Assembly (NCBI RefSeq): GCF_004123295.1
Contig: NZ_SDMK01000006.1
Span: 1-64,000 of the forward strand
DNA: 64,000 bases
Reading direction: 5' to 3'
Source: Silvibacterium dinghuense
GTDB lineage: Bacteria > Acidobacteriota > Terriglobia > Terriglobales > Acidobacteriaceae
In this document: piece after piece, positions 1 through 9,387 of the stretch
Layout: each line of letters begins with the position of its first letter
Position numbering within the stretch: the stretch's first letter is position 1
Notes under the pieces: generated by a model
The model's database searches: none
The model's input: only the letters and a program-made list of their open reading frames with translations
Told to the model about the DNA's origin: nothing
Position numbers and translations under genes: made by a program

Positions 1-3000
1 CAGGGACTGCTTCCTCCGCTTCCGTTAGGTTCTACGTAGCCGAAGTTCGCGGCCCCATCGGTGACTGTGGTGTCTGGTCCGCAGACTTGCATGCGATTCA
101 GGACATTGAAGAACTCCATGCGCAACTCCATGTTGATCTTGGTGCCTGCATAGAATTTCTTAGCCAGAGCAAGATTTTCGTTGGAGCTGAAGGGGTCGCG
201 CAGTTGTTCGACGTTACGCGGCGAATTGCCGGGAGCAAAACCGGGATCAGAGAAAGCTGTCGTAGTAAAGACTGGCTTACCCTTGTAATAGTTCTTGTAG
301 TTCACATGCAGCGCTACGGAGGAGTTAAAATTTGCACGGTTGAAGCCGTTCAGCATTGGATCAGCACTTCCGCTATAGACCGTCATCGGGTTGCCGGTGC
401 CGTATTGGAAGGCGCCGCTGATCTGCCAGCCTCCCCACAGGTTCTTGCCGAGGTAGCCTCCCGAGTGCAGCCACGGTTTACTTGGGCCGAAAGGCAGTTC
501 ATAGACTGTCGCCAGGTTGATCATGTGAGTTTGGTCCGAGGTTGCCACCGTCCATTCCGATTTCTGGTTGAACTTGTTCAGCGATCCGTAGTTTGCATAG
601 GCAAAGCCGCTATCGGTATTCGACATACTGCGTGAGAGCGTGTAGTTGAATAGGACTGAGAGGCCGTCCTTGAAGCGCTTGAGTAATTGCGTCTGCATTC
701 CGTTGTACTCTGAAGCCCCGTTCATATCGAAGGGATTACAGATGCCTCCGCAGGATTCTGAAGGGTTGTATTGTGGATATGGCAGCAGTGCCTGTGCGAT
801 GCCGGCATTGGCGCCATAGTCCTGCATGAAGTTGCAATAGGGAGCATAGTAGCCCGCAGTCGAGGTGCCGCCCGGGCACACTTGCATGCCGGCAGTTCTC
901 AAATCGGCCTGTGCCACGGCAGTAGTCCATGCGTAGTTCGGTGAGGCTGGAGACATGACGCAGTTCGCATCATTCACTCCCGCGCTAGGGCAGAACTGGG
1001 CAAGATACTTCGGGTAAGTCTGGTTAATCGGGTTCACCATCGACCCCAGGTGGAGGCCGTGGTTGCCCACATAGGCGATCGACATCATCATGTCGTAGGG
1101 CAGCTCACGCTGCACGCCGATGTTCCAATATTCGCCATACGGATACTCACCAGGGTTCTTTGTGAACTGGTGCAGAGCGCCCGTTCCATTGAATTCGGTC
1201 GGCGAAAAAGGCGTTGCGCCAGGCATAGGGAGGGGGTTGGCATCCCAACTGCCCACGCCGGGGATATTTGAGCCGTTCGAGTTGGTAGTGTGGATACCAT
1301 CGAGCAGCGTGCCGTATTGCAGGCTCAGCTTGTTATTGCCGAAATCGTATGGACCGCCGTTCAGATGGTTGATCGAAAAGCCTGCTGAGATCACCGTCTT
1401 CGGGTTCAAGCTGTAGGCCATGCCAAAGCGCGGGTCCACATGCTTAAAGGAGATCGGGGCCCGGTTATAGCCGGAGACGCCGAACTTGTTGGCTGCACCC
1501 ATCAGCTGAGAACCGCTTGCTGTTACAGCATCAGCATTCGAGACGGTTGGGTCGAAGTAGACGACGTTATTGCGTTCTTCGATGAAAGGAACCATCACGT
1601 CCCAGCGCAGGCCGGCGTTTATTGTCAAGCGCGGTGTGACCTTAAAGTCGTCCTGGATATATGAGCCTACATAGAAGTTACGCAGCCGGTTTTCCGAAGT
1701 TAGGCGACGGTAGTCGGAGTCGGCATCGCCGAGCAGGAAGCTGGCAAATGCATTACCCGTGGTAGCGATGTTATTCGGGTCGGCGGTGGTGCGATTGCTG
1801 AAGACGAATTGACCGCCGCAGGTTGGGCACTCGTCGTCATCCTGCGAAGCACGACGTAACTCCCAGCCAATGTTGAGGGTGTGGCGTCCCGCCGTCAGAA
1901 GCCAGTTGTTATCGAAGCTAAGACCCAGCTTTCGGTTTACAGCGATGGTGCTTCCGGCTGTGCTGTTGCCCCAGTTTGTCGGAGCGTAGGGTAGTCCATT
2001 CTGGTTAAACTCGATTGTCGGCAGTACAGTGCTATCGACTACTGAGGACAGGTTTACACCCATGAACTTGTTAAAGCCATTGTTGATTTCGCCCATACCT
2101 CCGAAGCCCGCAGTCATGACGAGATTCGGAGTGAAAACCTTCGAGTAGGTGATGAAAAGACCGGTGCCCAGGCGTGGTTCTGTGGTCTGGCCGCCAAGCG
2201 CATTATTGAAGTGCGCGTTATTGCTGCAGCAGAAGGTGTAGTTGTACTTATCGCGCCAAAAGCTCAGATGCAGCTTCTGCGTGTCGTTGAGATTGTGGTC
2301 GATCGAAAATCCCCAGTTCGATTGGCGTGTCGGTAGCGATCCCACCGACGAGCTGACGTTATTGGAGAGCCCGGGCACGCTCGGCGCCGGTATCAGCGAA
2401 AGCAGGCTGGTTGACGCGGCGCTAAAGCAGGCTTTCGGAATCACGTTGCCAGGCCATTGCTGCCCTGGCGCCGGCGCCGTACATCCGCTCGGCGCTACGA
2501 ATCCTTGAGGCACGTAGATCGGCTCCGGCGTGGAAAGCCCGAGCAGCGAGCTAAAGTCGCCACCAACCTCAGCCGTGGATGGGACGGTCATCGTGCCCGT
2601 GTCTTCCTGGTTCAGGCGAAACCAATCGGCACTGAAGTGGAAGAAGGTCTTCTTGTGTCCGTCATAGAGCCTGGGAAGGAACACTGGACCGCCCAGTGAG
2701 AAGCCATAGTTATCTTCGTTGAGCGTTGGTGTCGGTTTCTTCACGCCTTCAGCATTGAATCCGGGATTCGCACCTGGAGCGTTGAAGATAGTATTGCGGA
2801 GCACCTCGAAGCCGTCGCCGTGCAGGGTATCTGTACCGGAAGCGAACTGGTACGACGCAACGCCCTGTCCCAATCCATATTGCGCGCTGAAGCTGCTGGT
2901 CAGCACACGAATCTCGTTCACCATCTCAAAAGGCGGGTTGATGTTTGATTGGTAACCTTGGGTTTCGGACTGCACGGCAACTACTCCGTTGAACATCACC

Positions 3001-3617
3001 GTGTCTTCATAGTCGGTACCGCCATCGATGCGGTGGCTCCACTCGCCGCCGACGACACCCGGCGCGAGAAACAGGTAATCGTCGATCTGGCGATCGTGGG
3101 GTCCTTCATTCCCCGGGCCACCGCCGATCAGAATCGGAATCTCCTGGGTGATCTTACTTTCGAGCGTCGTCGCTAACTGAGGCTGCGTCGTGTCCATGGC
3201 AATCGCCGGCGGCATTACCTCGACGGTAGATGTAACCGAGCCCGGAATAAGATGCGCATCAGCACGAGTGGCTTGGCTGTTATCGACATGCACCGGTGCG
3301 ATGACGCGCTTTTCGAAGCCGTTCTTTTCCACGGTGACGGCATAAATGCCGGGGCCGAGGTCGGCAACGATATAAGAACCGGCACTGTTGCTTACTGTGT
3401 GGGCAATCACATGAGTGGCTTCATTTTCCACCGTCACCTGGGCACCCGGAACTACAGCTCCCGAAGGATCGATCACCGTGCCCGTCACGCTGCCTATGGT
3501 CTGCGCTCCCGCAGGAATGGCAAGAAAAAATAGAAAACAGAATGCCAGCAATGCGTGGCAGCCTTTGGGAATAAACCACCTTGATGGTTCGCGTCGGTTG
3601 AGCTTCAAGGGAAGCAT
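1..3617 (-). CDS. TonB-dependent receptor, Oar-like (3' end outside window)
   Basis: Outer-membrane receptor for energised import of an unknown ligand. Reading back from an ATG at 3617, preceded by AAAGGT eight bases upstream, the frame is open to the left edge (about 1205 codons). A signal peptide ends near residue 35 (IPAGAQT). A carboxypeptidase-regulatory-like domain follows (GTVIDPSGAVVPGAQVTV, roughly residues 40-120), then a plug domain (MFNGVVAVQ, FEMVNEIRVLTSSFSAQYG) and a long barrel. Near the left edge the protein reads EFFNVLNRMQVCGPD, the typical run shortly before the last strands, so probably only a few tens of residues are missing. Substrate unknown. The metallophosphoesterase upstream on the same strand may belong with it. 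Confidence 0.93.
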   Translation of the reverse strand, partial: MLPLKLNRREPSRWFIPKGCHALLAFCFLFFLAIPAGAQTIGSVTGTVIDPSGAVVPGAQVTVENEATHVIAHTVSNSAGSYIVADLGPGIYAVTVEKNGFEKRVIAPVHVDNSQATRADAHLIPGSVTSTVEVMPPAIAMDTTQPQLATTLESKITQEIPILIGGGPGNEGPHDRQIDDYLFLAPGVVGGEWSHRIDGGTDYEDTVMFNGVVAVQSETQGYQSNINPPFEMVNEIRVLTSSFSAQYGLGQGVASYQFASGTDTLHGDGFEVLRNTIFNAPGANPGFNAEGVKKPTPTLNEDNYGFSLGGPVFLPRLYDGHKKTFFHFSADWFRLNQEDTGTMTVPSTAEVGGDFSSLLGLSTPEPIYVPQGFVAPSGCTAPAPGQQWPGNVIPKACFSAASTSLLSLIPAPSVPGLSNNVSSSVGSLPTRQSNWGFSIDHNLNDTQKLHLSFWRDKYNYTFCCSNNAHFNNALGGQTTEPRLGTGLFITYSKVFTPNLVMTAGFGGMGEINNGFNKFMGVNLSSVVDSTVLPTIEFNQNGLPYAPTNWGNSTAGSTIAVNRKLGLSFDNNWLLTAGRHTLNIGWELRRASQDDDECPTCGGQFVFSNRTTADPNNIATTGNAFASFLLGDADSDYRRLTSENRLRNFYVGSYIQDDFKVTPRLTINAGLRWDVMVPFIEERNNVVYFDPTVSNADAVTASGSQLMGAANKFGVSGYNRAPISFKHVDPRFGMAYSLNPKTVISAGFSINHLNGGPYDFGNNKLSLQYGTLLDGIHTTNSNGSNIPGVGSWDANPLPMPGATPFSPTEFNGTGALHQFTKNPGEYPYGEYWNIGVQRELPYDMMMSIAYVGNHGLHLGSMVNPINQTYPKYLAQFCPSAGVNDANCVMSPASPNYAWTTAVAQADLRTAGMQVCPGGTSTAGYYAPYCNFMQDYGANAGIAQALLPYPQYNPSESCGGICNPFDMNGASEYNGMQTQLLKRFKDGLSVLFNYTLSRSMSNTDSGFAYANYGSLNKFNQKSEWTVATSDQTHMINLATVYELPFGPSKPWLHSGGYLGKNLWGGWQISGAFQYGTGNPMTVYSGSADPMLNGFNRANFNSSVALHVNYKNYYKGKPVFTTTAFSDPGFAPGNSPRNVEQLRDPFSSNENLALAKKFYAGTKINMELRMEFFNVLNRMQVCGPDTTVTDGAANFGYVEPNGSGGSSP

Positions 3618-3724
3618 GGATTTACCTTTCGGTGCGTTGTGTACCTGTTTGTTTGAGGTCATAGCCGCAGCTCTTCCGTGCCAGGAATGCCGCCGCAAGT
3701 AGCCCGATGTCCTGAAATATCTCG

Positions 3725-4654
3725 CTAGCTGGTGTGGTCGGCCGCCCGCCATGGATAGGTCACATAGGAAGTGAACACTTCACCCCCGCGTACCTGGCAC
3801 AGGGTGTAGCCCTCGGAGCTGCCATCCTCCATCTTGCCCTTCCACCATTCGCCGCAAACAGCTCCGCCAATGATGTAGTCTGTCCCGGCATAATGCGACC
3901 GTTCCCAGACGTGGAGATGGCCCTGCAGCACCAGCTTCACGTTGTGACCAGCCAGCAGTCGATGCACTTCATAGGCATTGGAGACGATTGGACCTGGTCC
4001 GTCCTCCGAGGACAGCGATCCGAGCACGCTGGCGATGGGCACATGCGTCACCACGATCACAGGTGTGGTGGCAGGCGTGGTGGCGAGATCATCCTTGAGC
4101 CAACCCAACTGTGCGCCATCGAAATGTGGATGGAAGATCTTGTAGTACTCGATACCGATTGAGTCGAGCACAATGAAGTGCCAGCCCTTGTAATCGAACG
4201 AGTAGTACCGCTTGCCGAAATTGTCCTCGTACAGCTTCTTGCCGTACTCCAGATCTCCGGGTTCGACCGGGCTCCGTTGATTGATGCCCACCACGTCATG
4301 ATTGCCGACCACGTGGTAAACCTTGCCGTTCAGCTCCGATTCGGTCTGCTTATAAAGCTTGAAGAGCCTGTGAGCGCGGTCCAGGCCCTGCTCACAGACA
4401 TCGAAGACCTGGTCTCCACCTGCGATGCAGAACTCTGGGTGAGCTTCGTTAATCTGGTGGAAACACTTGGCGCAGCCTTGAGCTGCGCCAAGCTCAGGCT
4501 GCAGGTGAGTATCAGTGAAATAGACGAAATCGAAATCGCGCGTCGTATCTGTTTTGGGCAGGATGTCCTGTTGCAGATAGGGAACACCAATGAGCTTGCC
4601 CGCTGGTGCCAATGAGAGTGCGAATGCGCTCTGCAGAAAATTACGTCGAAGCAT
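3725..4654 (-). CDS. Tat-exported calcineurin-like metallophosphoesterase
   Basis: Predicted periplasmic phosphoesterase with a two-metal centre, 309 residues from the ATG at 4654. A longer frame reaches 4771, but this ATG places a twin-arginine signal (LRRNFLQ) at the N-terminus. All family blocks are visible: TDTH (residues 47-50), GGDQ (79-82), GNHD (117-120), a later THVP and a C-terminal GHLH. These supply the usual Asp/His/Asn metal ligands. The physiological substrate cannot be read from the sequence. It lies 108 bases upstream of the TonB receptor start on the same strand, so a shared transcript is possible. It is divergent from the winged-helix/propeller regulator at 4937. Confidence 0.9.
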   Translation of the reverse strand: MLRRNFLQSAFALSLAPAGKLIGVPYLQQDILPKTDTTRDFDFVYFTDTHLQPELGAAQGCAKCFHQINEAHPEFCIAGGDQVFDVCEQGLDRAHRLFKLYKQTESELNGKVYHVVGNHDVVGINQRSPVEPGDLEYGKKLYEDNFGKRYYSFDYKGWHFIVLDSIGIEYYKIFHPHFDGAQLGWLKDDLATTPATTPVIVVTHVPIASVLGSLSSEDGPGPIVSNAYEVHRLLAGHNVKLVLQGHLHVWERSHYAGTDYIIGGAVCGEWWKGKMEDGSSEGYTLCQVRGGEVFTSYVTYPWRAADHTS

Positions 4655-4936
4655 GGAGGGGCCTCTGAGTGTTACAGGGTCGTGAAAGGGAGCGTCAGCA
4701 CACAGTTTGCGAGTGCTGTCATCCGGCTCTTCACGATGCCGACTGTAAAGTTGGTGCTCCTCCCTGCGCATAAAGGAGCTCTAAAAAACCTCCAAATAAA
4801 ATCCAAATGTTTGTTTGTGGACGCGAAAGTGCTTTGCTGTGAGCGAGCGTGACAGGTGCTGTCTTCTTGTTAACAACGCTTTCACCGGGAATTCTTATGC
4901 TCACAGAAAGGCCACTTCGGGCTTCGGGTAGTTGCA

Positions 4937-7150
4937 ATGTCGAATCAGACCGTAGAGGCTCGATCGCCTGAGGCGACGAAAAGAGAAATCTACTTTTTCG
5001 GAGGACATCGCCTTGAGGTGAAAGAGCGGCGGCTGTGGCAGGGAGATGTACCTGTTCCGCTCTCACCGAAGGCTTTTGACCTGCTTGTAGTCATGCTCCA
5101 GTCTGCCGGCAGACTGCTGGAGAAGGACTATCTGATTCGGACGGTATGGCCGGATAGTTATGTGCAGGATGCCAATCTAAGTGTGCATATTGCCAGCATA
5201 CGCAAGGCGCTTGGTAGCACCTCTGCTACCGCCCAGTTCATAGAGACCATTCCTAAGGTTGGTTACCGGTTTGTTGCTCCGGTGTCGAGTGCATGCGATG
5301 CTCACAGGGCGCTTGCGCCAGCGCCTGCATCGTCAGAGCATGCCGTGGCGGAGTACCCCAGACTTCCACAGTTATGGATGGCAGTCCAGTCTCATGGACA
5401 TTGGACCTCGACCGCACTTGTCCTCATTGCAATGCTGGCTCTTGCCTGTCTGGTTATGCTGCATTGGGCTAAGCGGGAAAAGAAGGTGGCCGAAACGAAT
5501 ACCACCACAAGGCCGTTGATCGGTCCTCCTGGCCTCTTTCTTCAGCCCGCGTTTTCTCCTGACGGACAGCAACTGGCCTACACCTGGCGCTCCAACCGGG
5601 ATTCTCATCAGAGTGTTTATGTGCAGCGTGTCTCCAGTGGTGATCGTCGCCTGTTGGCCGATACTGGCCAGGATGATTATTCGCCTGCATGGTCACCGCG
5701 CGGCTCAGAGATAGCCTTCCTTCACTCGCTTGGGGATAATCTACCGCTCCAAATCCTCGCAGTGGATGCGAAGAACCCCGCCCTGCGCCGAATCATCGGT
5801 ACGATCTGCGGAGCCAATGATGCTTTCCGCTATCCTCCAGCATTATCGTGGTCGCCAGATGCTGCTATGCTCGTTACCACTGACTGCGACAATGCTGCCG
5901 GCGGTCCATCGCTTGCACGGATCTCTGTAGCTACCGGAAAAAAGCAGGAACTTACTCACGCGCCTCCACGCACCGTCGATGACCAGGCTGAGTTCTCTCC
6001 CGATGGCCGATGGATAGCCTTTCGGCGCTCGCAAGGCGACTCTTCCGATGCTATCTATCTGATTGCTTCAACTGGTGGGCAGGAGCGCCGGCTTACCTCG
6101 GATTCCAATCCCATTGACGGCCTTGCATGGTCGCCCGATGGGACTCGTATTTTTTTCTCATCCGGTCGCGCCACCAGCCTCGGCAGTATTTGGAGCCTTC
6201 CTGTTGGCGGCGGTTCGCCCACTGCTGTGACTACTCCTCTCACTCACACCTCTTCGCCCGCAGTCTCTCCAGTCGGTCGTCTCATGGCTTATGTCGATTC
6301 GCCCAACAACGCTTCAGTCTGGCGCCTCAGCCTGAATGCGCAGCATGATCTCGAGCCTTTTATTAGTTCAACTTTTTTTGACGCCAGTGCGGTGTATTCG
6401 CCAGACGGCAAGCGTATCGCTTTTCGCAGCGATCGTTCTGGTGCCAACGAGTTATGGGTATGCAATAGCGATGGCAGTCAACCGCAGGAAATCACGCACT
6501 TCGATGGACCGATGACAGGTTCGCCGCGCTGGTCACCGGACGGCCGCTCCATAGCCTTCGATTCCCGCGCGCGAGGTCGCTCGGATATCTTCGTAATCAG
6601 TGTAAGTGGCGGTCAGCCTACTCGCCTCACAGATTCAAGTGCCACGGGTTCTGACAACGTGGTGCCCGCCTGGTCTCACGATGGAAGAACTCTCTACTTC
6701 AGCTCAAATCGCTCTGGCGCATGGCAGGTCTGGCGTCACAACCTGAGAAGCGGAGCTGAGTCCCAGATAACGATGCATGGCGGCTTCGACGCAATGGAGA
6801 CGGGAGATGGGTGCGCGCTCATTTACGTCGGAGATATGAACCAGAATATCTTGCATCGTCTTTCCTTATCGTCCGCAGGAAGGGATGTAGAGATCGCTTC
6901 ACTGGGGCCTGGCTTATGGCATCCCTGGACGATTACCCGGGATTATCTTTATTACGTGAAGCGTGCTCCTTTTTCGAACGGAACCACACTCGTTCGCATG
7001 GAACTAGGCTCGCATAAATCGCAGATCATCGATGTTCTCCCACAGGCTATTAATGACAGCATTTCTGTGTCGCCGGATGAGCATCAGCTCCTCTTTGCCC
7101 GTCGCTCCACTACAAACAGCAGCATTATGATTCTCGACGGCTGGAATTGA
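4937..7150 (+). CDS. membrane-anchored winged-helix regulator with PD40/TolB-like propeller
   Basis: A one-component transmembrane regulator of 737 residues, a layout common in Acidobacteria. Residues about 18-115 form an OmpR/CadC-type winged-helix domain (LSPKAFDLLVVML, SVHIASIRKALG, IETIPKVGYRFVAP). A single membrane segment lies at about 157-176. From about 200 to the end there are repeated PD40/TolB-like blades (FSPDGRWIAF, WSPDGTRIFF, YSPDGKRIAF, WSPDGRSIAF). The DNA-binding part should be cytoplasmic and the propeller periplasmic, so the inference is that an envelope signal changes transcription. The ATG at 4937 has only a weak ribosome-binding site. Targets are unknown; the divergent metallophosphoesterase is the nearest candidate. 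Confidence 0.88.
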   Translation: MSNQTVEARSPEATKREIYFFGGHRLEVKERRLWQGDVPVPLSPKAFDLLVVMLQSAGRLLEKDYLIRTVWPDSYVQDANLSVHIASIRKALGSTSATAQFIETIPKVGYRFVAPVSSACDAHRALAPAPASSEHAVAEYPRLPQLWMAVQSHGHWTSTALVLIAMLALACLVMLHWAKREKKVAETNTTTRPLIGPPGLFLQPAFSPDGQQLAYTWRSNRDSHQSVYVQRVSSGDRRLLADTGQDDYSPAWSPRGSEIAFLHSLGDNLPLQILAVDAKNPALRRIIGTICGANDAFRYPPALSWSPDAAMLVTTDCDNAAGGPSLARISVATGKKQELTHAPPRTVDDQAEFSPDGRWIAFRRSQGDSSDAIYLIASTGGQERRLTSDSNPIDGLAWSPDGTRIFFSSGRATSLGSIWSLPVGGGSPTAVTTPLTHTSSPAVSPVGRLMAYVDSPNNASVWRLSLNAQHDLEPFISSTFFDASAVYSPDGKRIAFRSDRSGANELWVCNSDGSQPQEITHFDGPMTGSPRWSPDGRSIAFDSRARGRSDIFVISVSGGQPTRLTDSSATGSDNVVPAWSHDGRTLYFSSNRSGAWQVWRHNLRSGAESQITMHGGFDAMETGDGCALIYVGDMNQNILHRLSLSSAGRDVEIASLGPGLWHPWTITRDYLYYVKRAPFSNGTTLVRMELGSHKSQIIDVLPQAINDSISVSPDEHQLLFARRSTTNSSIMILDGWN

Positions 7151-7260
7151 TCCAAGCACTTTTGCAAGCGAGCTGCGCCAAGATGAGATTGTTGGTACTG
7201 TTACTCGCGCGCATTTCGCCAATCGCAGCACGTTATCCTTAGCCCGCGTAAAGGTACAGG

Positions 7261-8457
7261 CTAGCCGCAAATTTCAGGCTCTGCGGGGTCATGCAGGAAG
7301 CAGATAATGCTGAATAAGCCAATCATCAGCATGATGATAAAAAGCGATGCCGCGCGCCAGCCTGCGAAGCTGTGTAGGATGCCGGCCAGATAGCTCACGA
7401 GGAAGATCCCGAGGTTGCTCATCATCCAGTAAATCCCGATGGCGAAGCTCATGTGCTCCTCGGATACGGATTGATCCAGCACATAGAACGTCATGGCCAG
7501 GGTGGGAAACTGGAAGAAGCCGATGAGGCTTCCCGCGATATATCCGTGCAATGGGCTATCCGCAAAGAGACAGGGATAGATCAGGCATGTGGCGGGGAGA
7601 ATGCAGGCGAAGAATGCGCTGCGCATGCCGAGGAGCCGGTCAAGTATGGGCGGCAGCAGCAGAGAACCTGCGATCCCGGCAAAGATAGTCAGACTGCTGG
7701 CCAACCCTGCCGCCTGTGCAGGGAAGCCGCGCCCCTGCCAGAGAGCCGCGATCCACGTGAGGATGGCGTTGAAGCAGCCTTGCCCGAGGAAGCCTCCGAC
7801 GCAGAGAAGCACCAGGTTGCGGTTGCGCAGAAGGTGAATGGTCGAAGATGGGCGAGGCGTGGCGATCTGTACAGTTGGAGATGCGCCGGAGACAGAGAAG
7901 GAAAAGAGTATGCAGAGGAGAATCGCCGTGACTGCGAGCATGGGCATCGTTCCGCGATAGCCCACGTTCTGCATGAGCCACGGCGCGGCGAAGAAGGAAA
8001 GGCCGATTCCTGCGAAGAGAAAGACGGTGCACAGATCGGTGAGCCGCTTCCTGTCCTCTTCGGCGCAGTGCGCAGCTAGAAAGCTGGACATGGGTGCGAG
8101 GACGAACGGAATGCTGAGGCCGATGCTGAACTGGCAGGTGATCAGCAGCGCGAAGTTGTCGTGAAAGACGCGCAGCAGCGAGAAAAATGCAATGGATGTG
8201 AGCCCGGATCGAATGCTGCGAGCAAAACCGATGCGGTCGGCAATCGCGCCTGCGGCTCCGGAGATGAGCGCGCTGGACAATGGGAAGATGAGAACCGTCC
8301 AGGCTGCGGTATTCAGCGTGACATGGTATCGCTGCGCGAGAACAGGTAGCAGCGGTGCGAAGAAATAACTGAGGAACTGCGTAAGCGCAATCGCCAACAG
8401 ATAGCCTGCCATCGCCGGTCCGCGGCCTGTCGAGCGAAATGTCCTGGCTGCAGGCAT
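7261..8457 (-). CDS. MFS transporter
   Basis: Major facilitator superfamily permease of about 398 residues with roughly twelve hydrophobic segments. The first is ALTQFLSYFFAPLLPVL and a late one is ASLFIIMLMIGLFSIICFL. The loop after helix 2 (AGAIADRIGFARSIRSG) fits the MFS signature region. I chose the ATG at 8457; an in-frame GTG at 8466 is the alternative, and neither has a strong ribosome-binding site. The gene follows a TetR-type repressor by 64 bases on the same strand, the classic arrangement for a drug or metabolite efflux pump under local control. Substrate and direction are not readable. Confidence 0.88.
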   Translation of the reverse strand: MPAARTFRSTGRGPAMAGYLLAIALTQFLSYFFAPLLPVLAQRYHVTLNTAAWTVLIFPLSSALISGAAGAIADRIGFARSIRSGLTSIAFFSLLRVFHDNFALLITCQFSIGLSIPFVLAPMSSFLAAHCAEEDRKRLTDLCTVFLFAGIGLSFFAAPWLMQNVGYRGTMPMLAVTAILLCILFSFSVSGASPTVQIATPRPSSTIHLLRNRNLVLLCVGGFLGQGCFNAILTWIAALWQGRGFPAQAAGLASSLTIFAGIAGSLLLPPILDRLLGMRSAFFACILPATCLIYPCLFADSPLHGYIAGSLIGFFQFPTLAMTFYVLDQSVSEEHMSFAIGIYWMMSNLGIFLVSYLAGILHSFAGWRAASLFIIMLMIGLFSIICFLHDPAEPEICG

Positions 8458-8521
8458 ATCTTTCACTGCGGATGGATGGAGACGCTCTCAGTGTAGCTGC
8501 TGCCATGCAAAATACGATGAA

Positions 8522-9202
8522 TCAAGCGTCAGGGCTTTTTCTGCGTGCAGGCACGGCCTGTTTTTTCGCAGAGACTTCCATATCCTTATCGAACAACGCC
8601 GTGACGTGTGCGACGAGCATCTTCTGCAGCTCCTCGATGACAGCATCGCCTTCCGCGGGCTTCAGAGACACGGCGAGATTTGCGATGCTGCCGATGGTGT
8701 CGACGCAGACGAGGAAGCAGGGGAGCGCACGCTGCCTCTGCCGCGGAGTCAGAAACGGCTTGGAAGCGTGATAAAGAATCTCGGCGGTGCGGCGGCTGTC
8801 GGCGATGCTGAGCTCGGTCAGGGATTTGTTGTAGAGCGATCCCGTCCACAGGTTGATCAGCGAGGGGGAGCTGCGGAGAAATTTGTAGTAATCGTTCACA
8901 ATGCTGCCGATTAAGGCGATCAGCTCCCGTGTGCTCTTCACCTGCGCCACACGTGCGGAGAGATCTGTTTCGATCAGCGTGGAGTAGCGTTCCACGATGG
9001 TGCGGATGATGGCTTCGCGATTAGGAAAATACATGTAGAGCGAGCCGATAGGCACTTCAGCCTGCTCGGCGATCTCGCGCATCTTGAGCGCGCCGGTGCC
9101 ATTTCTGGCGATCAGGGCTTCGGCGGCGAGGAGAATCTGGTTGACGGTCGCTTTGCTGCGATCCTGCGAGGGCAGCCTCCTCGGCTTCACTGTGGTGGTC
9201 AT
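8522..9202 (-). CDS. TetR family transcriptional regulator
   Basis: 226 residues. The N-terminal helix-turn-helix is clear at about 20-65 (ILLAAEALIARNGTGALKMREIAEQAEVPIGSLYMYF, of which VPIGSLYMYFPNREAI is the recognition-helix block). The C-terminal half is the variable ligand-binding domain, ending in a basic tail (KKQAVPARRK). It precedes the MFS transporter on the same strand and probably represses that operon. An operator would be expected in the 185 bases up to the phospholipase gene at 9388, but I could not pick a convincing palindrome there. Confidence 0.92.
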   Translation of the reverse strand: MTTTVKPRRLPSQDRSKATVNQILLAAEALIARNGTGALKMREIAEQAEVPIGSLYMYFPNREAIIRTIVERYSTLIETDLSARVAQVKSTRELIALIGSIVNDYYKFLRSSPSLINLWTGSLYNKSLTELSIADSRRTAEILYHASKPFLTPRQRQRALPCFLVCVDTIGSIANLAVSLKPAEGDAVIEELQKMLVAHVTALFDKDMEVSAKKQAVPARRKSPDA

Positions 9203-9387
9203 AGTCTCGATTCAGTATCCATGAACGGGGGCTCCCTCGTATCTTTGGCGCCCACAACATCTGGCGCATAACCGTGGTAGGCGGGAGGATTCAAGAAGAA
9301 TTCATCCTGAGGAGAAAGTATGAAACCGGTGCGCGTCTAGAATAATCCGAGTGTTGCTCATGTTGTTGTGGAAATGAGCCTGGTGAC

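Noticed and set aside
7640-8506. 288-codon minus frame overlapping the MFS gene
   Set aside because: Arg/His-rich out-of-frame translation with no membrane segments; the MFS frame is clear.
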